Counted from the first letter of the stretch, positions 34,601-45,500 are shown. The stretch: DNA of 64,000 bases from a bacterium A37T11 (GCA_900109895.1 FOBR01000024.1:1-64000), one strand, 5' to 3'. Notes: generated by a model not told the origin, from the sequence alone. Made by a program: numbers and translations.

Positions 34601-35272
34601 TTATTTCCCCCAATACAGTTCTTTAAGCTGGGGGTTACTTTGCATGGCATGGGTAATCTCCAGCACGGTTTCTGGCTTAAGGTCTGTAAATTTTAGTTCC
34701 AATGACCAGCTGGTGTCATTCTTACTAAGTTGAAATCCGCTGATGTTTACTTTTTCCATGGCAGACACCTCCCGCACAATTTCCGCCGCGTCGGTATCGG
34801 CCTTTAAGGAGATAAATAACGTGCGTTTTACGTATCGCCTGGCGATAACTGCTTCAAGCGGTTGTACCGCGTAAAGAATGGTGAGCGCAACCACCGTGGT
34901 CACCACGGCGGCAAAATACATGCCGCCACCCGTAGCCAGGCCGATGGCCGCCACGGTCCACATGCCCGATGCGGTCGTCAGTCCGCGGATGATGCCCTGC
35001 CTTAAAAATACAATGGTACCTGCCCCTATGAAACCAATACCGCTCACCACCTGGGCAGCTACGCGCGAAGGGTCCAGGCTCACATGATCGGAGCCCAGAA
35101 TATCCGAAAAGCCAAAGGCAGAAACCATCATAAATAGGGAAGATCCGACGCAAACCATCATGTGCGTTCGCATGCCGGCAGTCCAATTTTTACGTTCACG
35201 TTCCAGGCCTACGGTAGCGCCTAGCAGTGCTGCCACTACGATGCGGATCAGTATATCTTGTTGAGAAAGCAT
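34601..35272 (-). CDS. MgtC/SapB family membrane protein
   Basis: 223 residues from ATG 35272; a TTG at 35290 is possible. The hydrophobic N-terminal half carries the family motifs ALLGATVGLERERKNW, RTHMMVCVGSSLFMM, VVSGIGFIGAGTIV and IRGLTTASGMWTVAAIG (about 25-110). The C-terminal ~75 residues form an ACT-like cytoplasmic domain (TLFISLKADTDAAEIVREV). MgtC proteins inhibit the F-ATP synthase or modulate phosphate and Mg2+ homeostasis in pathogens, while the SapB-like environmental forms are poorly known. It converges on the FN3 gene with 3 bp between stops. mgtA is also in the window, but not linked. Confidence 0.88.
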   Translation of the reverse strand: MLSQQDILIRIVVAALLGATVGLERERKNWTAGMRTHMMVCVGSSLFMMVSAFGFSDILGSDHVSLDPSRVAAQVVSGIGFIGAGTIVFLRQGIIRGLTTASGMWTVAAIGLATGGGMYFAAVVTTVVALTILYAVQPLEAVIARRYVKRTLFISLKADTDAAEIVREVSAMEKVNISGFQLSKNDTSWSLELKFTDLKPETVLEITHAMQSNPQLKELYWGK

Positions 35273-35297
35273 ATTATTTAAGTTGCACAACTACCCT

Positions 35298-36131
35298 TTA
35301 ATGAACAAAAATATCTTCATGGCTAATGTAGCTTTCCGGATAGACTTTCTGGTAAACATCAAGCATGGTGTCCACCGCTTTGTATCCTTTTGTTCCTAAA
35401 GCGCGCGAATATTCATTGACATATAAATTAATGTGCTGGTACATGACCGATTCTTCCATTTCCTGCGCGTTATTTTTGACAAAATCGGTCAGGTGGTCTT
35501 TATGGTGGGCAAAGGAGTAATCAACACTTTGGCGTATCAGGGAATCAATTTTATCCAATACTTCTGCTCCCAGGCTGCGTTTTCCGATGATGCCGCCAAG
35601 TGGAATGGGGGCCCCGGTTGTTTTTTCCCAGTAATCTCCCAAATCCATCAATTTTACCAGTCCTTTTTTTTGATAAGTAAAGCGGCCCTCGTGTATGATC
35701 ACGCCAAGGCCCTTTCCTTGTTTAACAAAATCCTCAATTTCGTTAAAAACTTTGAATACCTTTTTTTTGGCTTTTGGGAAGGCCAAAGAAAAAAGCATAT
35801 GGGCGGTGGTATTTTCGCCTGGGATGGCGATGGTCATTTCGGAGACATTTTCAATTTCTTCGGGTTGTAAACCAATAAGCAGGGGACCTACGCCAATCCC
35901 GAGAGCCCCGCCACTGTTTAGCACCGAATATTCTTTGCTAAGCAGCGGCAAAGCTCCGTAGCTGATCTTTGAAAAGTCCAGTTTTCCGTACTTTGCCCAA
36001 TTGTTCAGCGTTTGCACGTCTTCCATCACTACATCAAATTCAAACACTCCGGTATCTATATCGCCATTGACCAAGGCATCAAAAATAAATGTGTCATTGG
36101 GGCAAGGGCTAAATCCTAACGTAAATTTCAT
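35298..36131 (-). CDS. mqnD: 1,4-dihydroxy-6-naphthoate synthase (menaquinone, futalosine pathway)
   Basis: 277 residues from ATG 36131 (MKFTLGFSPCPNDTFIF), the normal MqnD length; the open frame runs further upstream without a better start. Signature segments: SPCPNDTFIFDALVNG, FSKISYGALPLL, LNSGGALGIGVGPLLI, TIAIPGENTTAHMLF, GLGVIIHEGRFTY and APIPLGGIIGKR. The histidine in IIHEGR matches the catalytic His of MqnD. The enzyme converts cyclic dehypoxanthine futalosine to 1,4-dihydroxy-6-naphthoate. So this organism uses the alternative route to menaquinone. Other mqn genes are not in the window. Confidence 0.93.
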   Translation of the reverse strand: MKFTLGFSPCPNDTFIFDALVNGDIDTGVFEFDVVMEDVQTLNNWAKYGKLDFSKISYGALPLLSKEYSVLNSGGALGIGVGPLLIGLQPEEIENVSEMTIAIPGENTTAHMLFSLAFPKAKKKVFKVFNEIEDFVKQGKGLGVIIHEGRFTYQKKGLVKLMDLGDYWEKTTGAPIPLGGIIGKRSLGAEVLDKIDSLIRQSVDYSFAHHKDHLTDFVKNNAQEMEESVMYQHINLYVNEYSRALGTKGYKAVDTMLDVYQKVYPESYISHEDIFVH

Positions 36132-36151
36132 TTTTGTGATTTTATAAGATA

Positions 36152-36159
36152 CAAATATA
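36152..36159 (-). promoter_or_regulatory. Possible -7 box of mqnD
   Basis: TATATTTG on the minus strand, 20 bp before the mqnD ATG, fits TAnnTTTG. No TTTG was found at the expected upstream distance. Confidence 0.4.
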
Positions 36160-36283
36160 CTGGAAGTAATTGGAACTCGGAAACGAGAAGCCCGCACCGG
36201 TAAAAGCCTACATCGATATCGGGGTATATGCCCAGAATGCAAAGACCGGTTACCGAAGATATCCGTGCGGTGGTGAGCGTAAC

Positions 36284-36574
36284 TCAGAACTGAATAATAA
36301 CTACCACCACCGCTGGATTAAAAAAAGAAGGTTCAAAGGACGAAATGAGGCCTTTTCGTTCGTAAACACGTAGTTCGTGGTATACCCGTTCCTTTAAAGT
36401 GCCTTTGCCATGGCCGTGTATAAAACGGATTTCTTTTATTCCCTTATCCATAGCTTTGTCCAATTCTTTGCGCATATGCCGGATGCTCAGATCCACCATT
36501 TCTTCCGCATTGAGTCCGGCCGTATTAGGGTGAAAAGCCTTTAAATGCAGGTCTATTTCCAGAAAACTAGCCAT
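36284..36574 (-). CDS. Small Smr-domain protein (MutS2 C-terminal-like nuclease domain)
   Basis: 96 residues consisting of just an Smr domain. The LDLH-type motif is EIDLHLKAF (residues 6-14) and the second motif is FIHGHGKGTLKERV, HGxG being the family core. Smr domains are endonuclease modules found at the end of MutS2 and in stand-alone proteins, where they cut branched DNA or stalled-ribosome mRNA. Free-standing short forms are common in Bacteroidota. It lies 152 bp upstream of mqnD on the same strand. Confidence 0.85.
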   Translation of the reverse strand: MASFLEIDLHLKAFHPNTAGLNAEEMVDLSIRHMRKELDKAMDKGIKEIRFIHGHGKGTLKERVYHELRVYERKGLISSFEPSFFNPAVVVVIIQF

Positions 36575-36674
36575 CTATTGATCTATTTTTGCGTGATAAA
36601 GGTACGATTTTAGTACGTATCCTGCAATAGTAATAGCGGTACACCGGTTTTTGACCAGTTTTGGTTAAACGTGA

Positions 36675-38684
36675 TTAGCGATCAGCCACACACCTGAAAC
36701 CTATCGTACCCGCCCTGTCTATGCCCGGAGACATTAACAGATATTTCCCATATTCATTAAGGTCATGTACCTGCGGAAAGTACCACTTGGAGCCTTTTGC
36801 TACATAACTGCTACCACCCTTTAAAATAGCTGCACGGGTGTGTTCATCCTGGTATTCGTCCGTCCATTGCCAAACCTTACCAGTCATGTCCATCACCTCA
36901 TGGTTCTGAGCAGTATATTGCCATTCCCATTCATGAGGCAACCTCTTACCAGCCCAAGCGGCATAGGCCCTGGCATCTTCCAGGGAAACCCAAGTAACAG
37001 GCTTTTCTTCCCAACCATCGGGGAAGCTCTCATTTTTCCAGTCTGATAAAAAATTAATGGTATCTTTTGGTTGATAATGGCTGGAATCCATGAATTCTTT
37101 AAACTGTCTGTTTGTCACCGGAAATTGGTCCATATAAAATGAATCAATGTCCATCACATGCTTTTGTGATCGGGCAGGATGTTTTTCCCAAGGATGCTGT
37201 ATGCCGACAGATTCAGGAAGCTCATCGCCTTCTATCATGATGCCTTTTGACTCAAAGTTATAACCTTTTACTGCTGGGATGAGTACCATTCCCTCAGGAA
37301 CCTGTTTTTTGGATGCTGTTTTAGGAATGTCTATCAGGTGCTGGCTTAGCGGCAAAGAAGATGCAGAAAGGCTATTAATTGAGATTTTTGATAATATCTG
37401 TAGCTGAGTTAAAACCGCCCTTATACTGTCATTTACGTTTCGGGACGGGATCGATAATACCGCTCCAAACCCATTCCCCACAATAGGAAATCCTAATAAA
37501 ACCTTATTCCCCTTTTTATATGGAGTCAGTTTGGAGCCATTCCACAAATCATAATAGGACATCCCCTTTTGGTACGGCAAAATCAACTGTTTGCCAAATT
37601 TATTTAAACTGTCGCGGTTTACCAGCGTATATACCGTTAGTTGACTGGCAGGAAATGCGGTGGCAAATATACCCTCTTGTACAGTGGGAAAAAAGGGAGT
37701 CCAAGATGAACTGCTCCAAACCTGGGGAAATGCCCGGTATATAGCTACCATCCTTTTAATGATGGCCGCATATCGGTCAGGAATCTGGTTCCATATTCCC
37801 CAAATATTTTCCCAAGTATTGTACCCAACACCGTTAAAGAAGGCATATTGAAGGTCGTCTGTTTTATTGACGGCCCACCGGTTGGTCACATGTACTTGAT
37901 GGCGAGGCTCCATCCATTTATAGATGCTCACTCCCGGCTTATATGCGTAATTCCAGAAATAACCCCAACTTAAATGATTCCACGCAACCATCTTTAGGTC
38001 ACTTATATTATTTTCAGGCTGTAAAGCCACAGGGTAACCGAGACTGTCGTAAGCATTTTTAAAATTTTCAGTGACACCAAGCATAGTGTCTCCGTTCAAA
38101 CCATCAGCCCCAATTGTTTTCATTTCTGCTACCAACGCTTCCGGCATAGCTTGCGCAATGGGTCTCGTACCCGTATCCCAAAACATAATTGGAAAAAAAA
38201 CGCGTACACCTCTCTTTTTAAAATCTTGAACCATTTGTCGGACCCCCTCCAAACCTCCGGGCATAGCCGCCACCAGATCATATTGATTGCGATCATCTAT
38301 TCCCATATTAGGATATGTTGGCCAAACCATTACCGCATCCAGCCCACCATACCTGTTTTTTACATCATTCAAATACCGGTCTACCGTATATGATCCAGCT
38401 ACCGGATCATACAGATACCGGTCGTGAGCCATTACCTGCGCATAGATAAAGGCCGTTTTTACCCAGCTTAGCTCAGGCCGTAAATATTCAGTATCTGTAT
38501 ATTCCAGTTTTTTTCTTTCTTCGGATCTCCAATGCTTCATGCGGTTCAGCCAATTTTCATAGTCAGCCAGATGGGTTGGACCAGCAAATAACTCTTTTAG
38601 GTTTCCTTGCAAAGGCATATCCTGAGCAAAGTTTTTGTGAACGAATAGTAGCAGGCAAATAGCAGCAAGACCAATTTTCTTCAT
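36675..38684 (-). CDS. TIM-barrel-like domain fused to a SUMF1/FGE-type domain, PUL 2
   Basis: 669 residues with signal peptide (IGLAAICLLLFVHKNFAQ). The first ~450 residues look like an (alpha/beta)8 glycosidase: YGGLDAVMVWPTYPNMGIDD, GVRVFFPIMFWDTGTRPI, ADGLNGDTMLGV, HVTNRWAVNKTDDLQYAFFN, with a beta-sandwich after it. The last ~200 residues are a formylglycine-generating-enzyme-like domain: MVLIPAVKGYNFE, MDQFPVTNRQFKEFM, VTWVSLEDARAYAAWAGKRL, EWEWQYTAQ, TGKVWQWTDEY, LKGGSSYVA and GTIGFRC. The Cys pair of true FGE is not obvious, so the domain is probably structural or lectin-like. It is 25 bp after the GH20 gene, at the end of the PUL operon. It may act on the same glycan as GH20. Confidence 0.72.
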   Translation of the reverse strand: MKKIGLAAICLLLFVHKNFAQDMPLQGNLKELFAGPTHLADYENWLNRMKHWRSEERKKLEYTDTEYLRPELSWVKTAFIYAQVMAHDRYLYDPVAGSYTVDRYLNDVKNRYGGLDAVMVWPTYPNMGIDDRNQYDLVAAMPGGLEGVRQMVQDFKKRGVRVFFPIMFWDTGTRPIAQAMPEALVAEMKTIGADGLNGDTMLGVTENFKNAYDSLGYPVALQPENNISDLKMVAWNHLSWGYFWNYAYKPGVSIYKWMEPRHQVHVTNRWAVNKTDDLQYAFFNGVGYNTWENIWGIWNQIPDRYAAIIKRMVAIYRAFPQVWSSSSWTPFFPTVQEGIFATAFPASQLTVYTLVNRDSLNKFGKQLILPYQKGMSYYDLWNGSKLTPYKKGNKVLLGFPIVGNGFGAVLSIPSRNVNDSIRAVLTQLQILSKISINSLSASSLPLSQHLIDIPKTASKKQVPEGMVLIPAVKGYNFESKGIMIEGDELPESVGIQHPWEKHPARSQKHVMDIDSFYMDQFPVTNRQFKEFMDSSHYQPKDTINFLSDWKNESFPDGWEEKPVTWVSLEDARAYAAWAGKRLPHEWEWQYTAQNHEVMDMTGKVWQWTDEYQDEHTRAAILKGGSSYVAKGSKWYFPQVHDLNEYGKYLLMSPGIDRAGTIGFRCVADR

Positions 38685-38709
38685 ATTTTAATGAGTTTTT
38701 ATGCGGAGG

Positions 38710-40998
38710 CTAGTTAACAGTTATCTCATCCACAAAAAATTGTTTTTTTACTTCTTCTGTTTTAACGTTTGGAATAAAATGGATGCATACATACCTTGCC
38801 TGGCCACTATGAGTGCCGGTATGGATATGTTCCATATGCCTGAGCGGATTTAACCTTTTTTTTGGGAAATTTTTATTCAGTAAAGTTTCATAGTGCGTTG
38901 AGTCTGTAGATATCCCAATTTCTATATGTTCGGGCAGGCTAATATTGCCCACTTGATCTACCATCATGCACAATGAGACCTTACTGATAGGTTTTAAACT
39001 GCCAAGATCAATCAGCAAACTAACCGAACTATCGGGCATAGCAACCCACCGCCCGTCATAAGGCTCTATGCTTCCCGCAATACCATCACATAATTTGTTA
39101 GTAATTTCTGACAAAAGACCTGCATCATTGCGAATGGTTTTCCCCATGGCTATGTGGTGGTAGATGGTATCTTTGGTTTCTTTTCCCAACAAAACTTCAT
39201 TCCGGAATGTGGCTACACGAATGCGGGCAGGTTGGGTAAGTTTGATGGGGCCCTTGTATAATAACGATTGGCTGTTGGGTATGGTGCCGTCAAGACTATA
39301 CCGAATTTCGTCCCGCTTAGCCTGGTTGGTCATCGTTACATTTACAGTGCCGGCTACATTGTCATAAGCAGCACTGAGGTGAACATTATACAGACTTTTT
39401 GAATAGTTGATGCCCAATTTGTCAAACCATCCAAACTGCTGTTCTACCGCTGATATAAAACGGGTGTAATTCTTTTTGCCTGTAGGAGTCCATAAAGCTT
39501 CAGAAAGTGCTAGCAAACGGGGCAATAACATATATTCCGCATGAGACGTGCTTGCAATGTTTTCGGTCCACAGGCAGGCCTGTCCTCCCAAAATATAGGA
39601 AGCTGCTTGTTGGTTTAAACTGCTATCCACCGGTTCAAAGGCATACACAGCGTCCAGCCAAACAGGAGCATAGGTGTAAAAAGGCTCTAAGGCTGCATCC
39701 GATTGGTAAAGGTCAAAGTAGCAGTGGCGGTAAGGGGCCATGACTACTTGATGCCCTTTAGCCGCCGCGGCTAAACCACCTTCCTTTCCGCGCCAGGACA
39801 TGACCGTGGCATTGGGGGAGATGCCCGCTTCGAGAATCTCGTCCCAACCAATCAGCTGTTTCCCATGAGCCGTCACAAATTGGTCAATCTGATGGGTAAA
39901 CCAGGCCTGCAATCCTTTTTCATTGCCCAATTTTTCGGTAGCAATGCGCTTCTGGCACAAGGGGCAATGTTCCCAGGGTTCTTTTCTCACCTCATCGCCC
40001 CCGATGTGAATGTATTTGGAAGGGAACAACTCCATGACCTCCTTTAGTATGTCCTCCAGAAATAGCAGGGTTGAGTCGTTGCCTACGCAAAAATTATGCT
40101 GCAGGTCGCCAGGATACCCACAGGGGATTTTCAAGGGAGGTCCGCCGGGACAGGCAAACTGCGGGTAGGCAACTAATGCCGCCGTGCAGTGCCCAGGCAT
40201 CTCAATTTCAGGAATAACCGTAATAAAGCGTTCTGCAGCATATTGGATAACCTCCCGTATATCCTCTTTTGTGTAAAAACCACCATAGGTAGCAGGCTCT
40301 TTAGGATCAGTAGGGGGGGCTACCGTAAAATCAATACCGCTTCTGTCTGCCCGCCAACCACCTACACTGGTAAGTTTTGGATATTTGTCTATTTGCATGC
40401 GCCATCCGTGGCTGTCTGTCAGATGCCAATGAAAGACATTTAGCTTATACCTGGCCAAAAAATCCAGATATCGCTTAATGAAAGCCACGTCAAAAAAATG
40501 ACGGCTCACATCTAAATGCATGCCTCGATACCCATATTGAGGAAAATCAAGAATATAGCCACACGGTACCCGCCAGTCAGGAGTTAATGGTAATAATTGC
40601 GTAAGCGTTTGTAACGCATAGAAGACCCTCGCCGGGGAAGCAGCATTTATTTTTATCTTATCCTGTTGTATATCCAGCGAATACCCCTCAGGAGGAATGG
40701 TCCCATGCTGGTCCATATCAATCCACAACGTCCCTCCGCGCTCCCGGCTCTGTTGACTAACCGTATCCAGGTCAAAGCCACTTGTTTGTTGAAAAGCTTC
40801 TATAAAATGAAGCACAGCCTGGTGGACAACAACATTACTTACACGCTCGATAAGTCGGGTATCTTTTGTAAATACAAAAGCACCCGCTTGTTTTTGATAT
40901 ACGGCTGGTTCCGGAATGATCAGGCGTTCCTGCTGGGCACAAAGCTGATCGCATCCCGCAAGAAGAAAAAAAACGACCAATAGTTTTTTAGTAGTCAT
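38710..40998 (-). CDS. GH20 beta-N-acetylhexosaminidase, PUL 2
   Basis: 762 residues from ATG 40998, which is preceded by AAAGGGA; upstream in-frame codons to 41037 are ignored. A signal ending FFLLAGCDQL gives either a lipoprotein or a cleaved signal. The GH20b domain precedes the catalytic barrel (YGYRGMHLDVSRHFF, LNVFHWHLTDSHGWRM, VIPEIEMPGHCTAAL, HIGGDEVRKEPWEHC). The adjacent D-E in GGDEV (near 330) is the catalytic pair that works with the substrate acetamido group. It removes terminal GlcNAc or GalNAc. A C-terminal chitobiase-like region (YSLDGTIPNSQSLLYKGPI) and an F5/8-type carbohydrate-binding domain follow. Confidence 0.93.
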   Translation of the reverse strand: MTTKKLLVVFFLLAGCDQLCAQQERLIIPEPAVYQKQAGAFVFTKDTRLIERVSNVVVHQAVLHFIEAFQQTSGFDLDTVSQQSRERGGTLWIDMDQHGTIPPEGYSLDIQQDKIKINAASPARVFYALQTLTQLLPLTPDWRVPCGYILDFPQYGYRGMHLDVSRHFFDVAFIKRYLDFLARYKLNVFHWHLTDSHGWRMQIDKYPKLTSVGGWRADRSGIDFTVAPPTDPKEPATYGGFYTKEDIREVIQYAAERFITVIPEIEMPGHCTAALVAYPQFACPGGPPLKIPCGYPGDLQHNFCVGNDSTLLFLEDILKEVMELFPSKYIHIGGDEVRKEPWEHCPLCQKRIATEKLGNEKGLQAWFTHQIDQFVTAHGKQLIGWDEILEAGISPNATVMSWRGKEGGLAAAAKGHQVVMAPYRHCYFDLYQSDAALEPFYTYAPVWLDAVYAFEPVDSSLNQQAASYILGGQACLWTENIASTSHAEYMLLPRLLALSEALWTPTGKKNYTRFISAVEQQFGWFDKLGINYSKSLYNVHLSAAYDNVAGTVNVTMTNQAKRDEIRYSLDGTIPNSQSLLYKGPIKLTQPARIRVATFRNEVLLGKETKDTIYHHIAMGKTIRNDAGLLSEITNKLCDGIAGSIEPYDGRWVAMPDSSVSLLIDLGSLKPISKVSLCMMVDQVGNISLPEHIEIGISTDSTHYETLLNKNFPKKRLNPLRHMEHIHTGTHSGQARYVCIHFIPNVKTEEVKKQFFVDEITVN

Positions 40999-41021
40999 GA
41001 TGTCCCTTTTGTAGTTATTAC

Positions 41022-42554
41022 TTAAGGATTCCACCATAGCCTGGTAGTTGGTTTGTCAGGGCCGCCAAGCAGTTCCACACCTTTTTGTTCCGCCAGTGCA
41101 TTGGTTTGCTTTTCGTAGTCCAGGTAAGGAAAACGCCTGATGAGCTCCGTGGCAGCAATATCCGGATTGTCAGAATTAACTACAGGATACAGCTTGGGGT
41201 AACCCGTACGCCTCACTTCTGCCCATGCTTCTATGCCGTCCGGATAGATGGACAGCCACTTTTGGGTGCCAATTTGCTGACGTTGCTGTTCTTCTATAGC
41301 TGCAAATTTTACAGGGATATCACTCACGGCCGGAGATTTCAGGTAATCACTGAGCGCAATTGGCTTGCTTGTTCCATTTATATAAGCATCAATCTTTGAC
41401 TGGTCGGTAATGCCCCATTGCTCCATGGAGGTCTGGATGCCCTGCCGGTACAGATCTTCGGCTGTACCGCCCATGTTCCAGCCGTTAACAGCACCTTCTG
41501 CCCGCAAGAAGAAACTTTCGGCCGCATACATTACAAATAACGGATTAGTAGTTTGCTGATCTGCCAAAAACCGGGGCCCTAAGTTGGAGGCCGCCCCAGC
41601 AGCATTCAATGGGCTGCTATTCATTTGTTCGGCCGTCAATCCATTGCGAATACCCCTATACACTCCACTTACACGACCCGGGCTAAAATAAACAGGCATC
41701 CGTGGATCCTTAAAGCCTCTTAAATAGCTCTCCATCGTTGCACTCATTACGAAACCCTCTCCCCAGTCCGTTATAACATTTAGCCCATTGACAGTATTGG
41801 CGTTAACCTTCATAAAAGCACTGTGCAGATTGGTTACCATCACGCCTGCTGCTACCGCTTTCTCAGCCTCTTCCTTTGCTTTTTGCGGGTCTATTTTTGA
41901 AATGCGTAGCGCCAACCTGAGGCGCAAAGAATTGGCAAAACGGCGCCATTGGCCTATATCACCATGAAAGATGAGATCGTTATCGCCAAAGGGTTTTTTC
42001 GTCTGGTCTGCCGCAGCCAAACTGGCCGTGGCTTCGTCCAGAAGGGTGAAAAAATCGTAATAAATATCGTGCTGACTGTCATAGGGTATCGATACTTCCC
42101 CTTTGCCGGCTTGCGAATAAGGAATGGGTCCATAGAAATCAGTATTAGAATGAAATACAAAAACCTTCCAAATTTTGGCCAGGGCATTGGCTTCCGTATC
42201 CGTCTTGGCGGTTAATTCCAATATTTGTTTCAGCGTAGGCCAGGTTACCGTATACATGCAGTTCCATTGAGATATAATCCAATCCTGTACGATGACGTAA
42301 CGGTCTGAGCGAATGCCGGCATCCCTGACTGCAAAAAGCTGGCTGTAATAGTCAGCAAAAAGGTTGCGTGCCAGTTGATATAAACCAGGGTCGCCATAAA
42401 GCCCACGGTATATGGTCAACGCAAACGCGTTGCCAACAGTAGCGGAGGTCATTTCACTAAGTTTAGTAGGGTCTGTATTGGTGTTGTCAAAATTTTTGGT
42501 ACACCCGGCCATTAAACAGGCTATTATTAGTAAGGTACATACGTTCTTTTTCAT
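41022..42554 (-). CDS. SusD/RagB-like (SusD-like_2 type) nutrient-binding lipoprotein, PUL 2
   Basis: 510 residues, lipobox ACLMAGCTKNF followed by NTDPTKLSEM, typical of the second SusD subgroup. Helical scaffold segments include TDTEANALAKIWKVFVFHSN, TDFYGPIPYSQAG, WRRFANSLRLRLALRIS and the C-terminal AEVRRTGYPKLYP. It is 18 bp downstream of susC and 23 bp upstream of GH20. This subgroup is often found with GH18 or GH20 enzymes in loci for N-glycans or chitin-type glycans, which fits here. Confidence 0.93.
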   Translation of the reverse strand: MKKNVCTLLIIACLMAGCTKNFDNTNTDPTKLSEMTSATVGNAFALTIYRGLYGDPGLYQLARNLFADYYSQLFAVRDAGIRSDRYVIVQDWIISQWNCMYTVTWPTLKQILELTAKTDTEANALAKIWKVFVFHSNTDFYGPIPYSQAGKGEVSIPYDSQHDIYYDFFTLLDEATASLAAADQTKKPFGDNDLIFHGDIGQWRRFANSLRLRLALRISKIDPQKAKEEAEKAVAAGVMVTNLHSAFMKVNANTVNGLNVITDWGEGFVMSATMESYLRGFKDPRMPVYFSPGRVSGVYRGIRNGLTAEQMNSSPLNAAGAASNLGPRFLADQQTTNPLFVMYAAESFFLRAEGAVNGWNMGGTAEDLYRQGIQTSMEQWGITDQSKIDAYINGTSKPIALSDYLKSPAVSDIPVKFAAIEEQQRQQIGTQKWLSIYPDGIEAWAEVRRTGYPKLYPVVNSDNPDIAATELIRRFPYLDYEKQTNALAEQKGVELLGGPDKPTTRLWWNP

Positions 42555-42572
42555 GATCTTCCTGTCAAAGGG

Positions 42573-45500
42573 TTAAAAATCTACTTTTAAATGAATACCA
42601 TAATTTCGGGTGGACGGCATGGAGGTATATTCAATCCCCTGGTTATTTCCCGTTCCCAATGCAGACTCCGGATCAAAACCATCTGCGTCATTATGGAAGA
42701 AAAAAAGATTTCTTCCTATGAGCGACAACGAAGCGTGCTTAATAACTGTACCTATAAACCACTTTGTAGGCAGGCTATACGTTAGTGAAATTTCACGCAT
42801 CCGGATGTTGGTGCCATCATAGATAAACAATTCACCCACTGGATCACTGGCCCCACCTACATAAGACCAGTAATTCTCGGGCGTGATGCCCGTTACATTG
42901 GTCGTACCATCCTCATATACCGAATTGGGTATAACAAAGGTTTCTCCACGACTTTTGACAGTCTGTTCAGCAACCCCAGCTCCAGCCATTAGTGCCTGCG
43001 TGTGCGACACAATGGTGCCCCCTTTGCGCATATCGATCAAAAATGACAAACTGAGGTCTTTGTAAGAAAACGTGTTTGAAATGCCCGCTGTCCACGAAGG
43101 GTTGTAATTACCGGCGTAAAAATCCTTATCGGTAATTAACGGCAGGCCATTAGCCCCGACCAGTATCTGCCCGGCCTCATTTCGTTGGAACCCTCTGGTA
43201 TAAATGTCTCCAAAACCGCCACCCTCCTCGGCCACGATGACAGCGATGCGGTCTGGAGAGGAGAGGTATGGTTTCTTTTGAAGGGAATCCAATTTTAGTA
43301 CTTTGTTTTTGTTGCTTCCGAATTGACCAATTAGATCCCATTTAAAATCAGTGGCCTGCACTGGTACCGCGTTGACCTGTATTTCAACGCCTTTATTCTG
43401 TATATTACCCGCATTAATGATTCTGGAAGCATATCCGGAAGGGTTGGGCAGATCGATGGTGAGAATTTGGTTAATGGTATTTGACTTATACAACGTAGCC
43501 GATACCGAAAGTCGGTTTTGCCATAAACCCAAGTCGATGCCCCCTTCGATAGACTTCGTTTGTTCTGGCTTTAAGTCGTTATTATATAAGGTGCGGTCTA
43601 TCAACAAAAAACCAGAATAACCGCCTGGCACAATTTCGTAGGATGGTTTTAGGTTATTAAACTGGGTGCCATTACCCACATAGGCATATGAAAACCGTGT
43701 TTTCAGCATATTTATTGACGCTGGGAGTTTTAGCAAGCTATTCCAAAGTACGTTGGCGCCAAATGAAGGGAAGAAATAAGACCTGTTTCCGGCTGGTAAG
43801 GTAGAATTCCAGTCATTCCTAGCGCTGACGTCCAAGTAAATAAAATCCCGATAGCCCAGGTTAGCGGAAGCATATACCGATTGCTTTTCTATTTTTTGAA
43901 GGGATGAAGAAGCCACTTGCGACAAGGCATTCCCTAGTGAAAATAAATTGGGAACACTCAGTCCTTGATTGTCGGTATAGGTTCCCTCAAACTTAAATTG
44001 CTCTAAGCTGGCCCCAGCATTGATGCTCATGTGCAAATCTTCACTAAGATCGGTTGAGTAGTGATATAATAGATCGTTATTAAACTGTCGTGTAGATTCC
44101 TTACCCGTTATAAAATCACCTTTTCCTGGTGTCTCGAGCCAATACGTGTCATTATAGTCGCGCTCTTCCGTTTGGTCTGTATAGTAATCCAGGCTGCTCC
44201 GGTATTGCACATACATGTTGTGAGTGATGTCATATTTTAACGAAATTAATCCGATCAGCCGGTTCCTTAGCCGGTCATATAAATTACGGTTGATACTCCA
44301 GTACGGGTTTTGCATGCTGGGAGAACCAGGCTTCCAGTAGTTTTGGGTGAGAGTGCCATCCTCATTTAAGGTTTCAAAATCTTTCATATCATCCAGCCGG
44401 ATATTGCGCGGCACACGAAACAAGGTTGAAACAGCCCTGTTTGCTTCTCCGGTGGGTTGCCGATTGATCACATGTTCATTGATGTAGTTGATCTTGGCAT
44501 CTGCAGTCAGTTTGCTGCCGATCATTGTCGTTTGTCGGAGATTAATATTATTCCGTTTGAAATCATTTCCAGGGATGATCCCTTTGCTATACGTATTGGT
44601 GTATGAGAGATACGTTTGGGAAAGCTCATTTCCTGCCGATAGTGTCAAGGTATTAATGGCCTCCCCGCCGATTCTGAAAAAATCCCTGAAATTGTTTGGT
44701 TGCGGAGTAAAAGCCTCTGATTTGCCTGTCCATGAATCGAGCATTTGACCATCCATGGCAGGCCCCCAGCTCTGGTCACTTTCAGCAGAATAGAGGCCAC
44801 CTTCTCCTTGTCCATACGTGTTTTGGAATTTGGGGTAAATCATCGGATTCTCCAGCATATAAGAGGATGATAATCCTATTCCAACCCGACGATCTTTCCT
44901 GCCACTTTTCGTTGTAATGATGATCGCTCCATTGGAAGCATCAGATCCATATAATGCAGCAGCTGAAGGACCGGTCAGCACGTTCATTGACTCAATATCT
45001 TCAGCATTTATGTTGGATATCCCATCCCCATTGTCCCTAGCCCCAAATAAGGTAACGTCGGCCAATGCCTTGGGCGTATTGTCTATACGAACTCCATCTA
45101 CCACAATCAGCGGTTGGTTGTTGCCAGTAATAGACCGGTTTCCCCTAAAAACAATCCGGTTAGAGCTGCCCGGTCCTGAATTCGTTTTATTGATGGTCAG
45201 TCCGGCCACACGTCCGTTTAGGGCACTGGTCACATTGGTTTCGCGTGCATCGCTCAGGGTTCCCCCTTTTAAGGTCTGAGTGGCATACGTAAGGCTTCGC
45301 TTTTCGCGCGGGATGCCCAGTGCTGTGATCACCACGTCTTCCAATTGTTCGGCATAAGGTTCAAGCACTACTTCCAGTGTACGTTGACTGCTAATCGTTA
45401 CACGCTGAGTGGTATATCCCATATAGGCTATTTCCAGTTCTGTTGTTGCCCTGGGTATACGAATACTGAAATGCCCATTTTCATCCGTTACGACCGCTTG

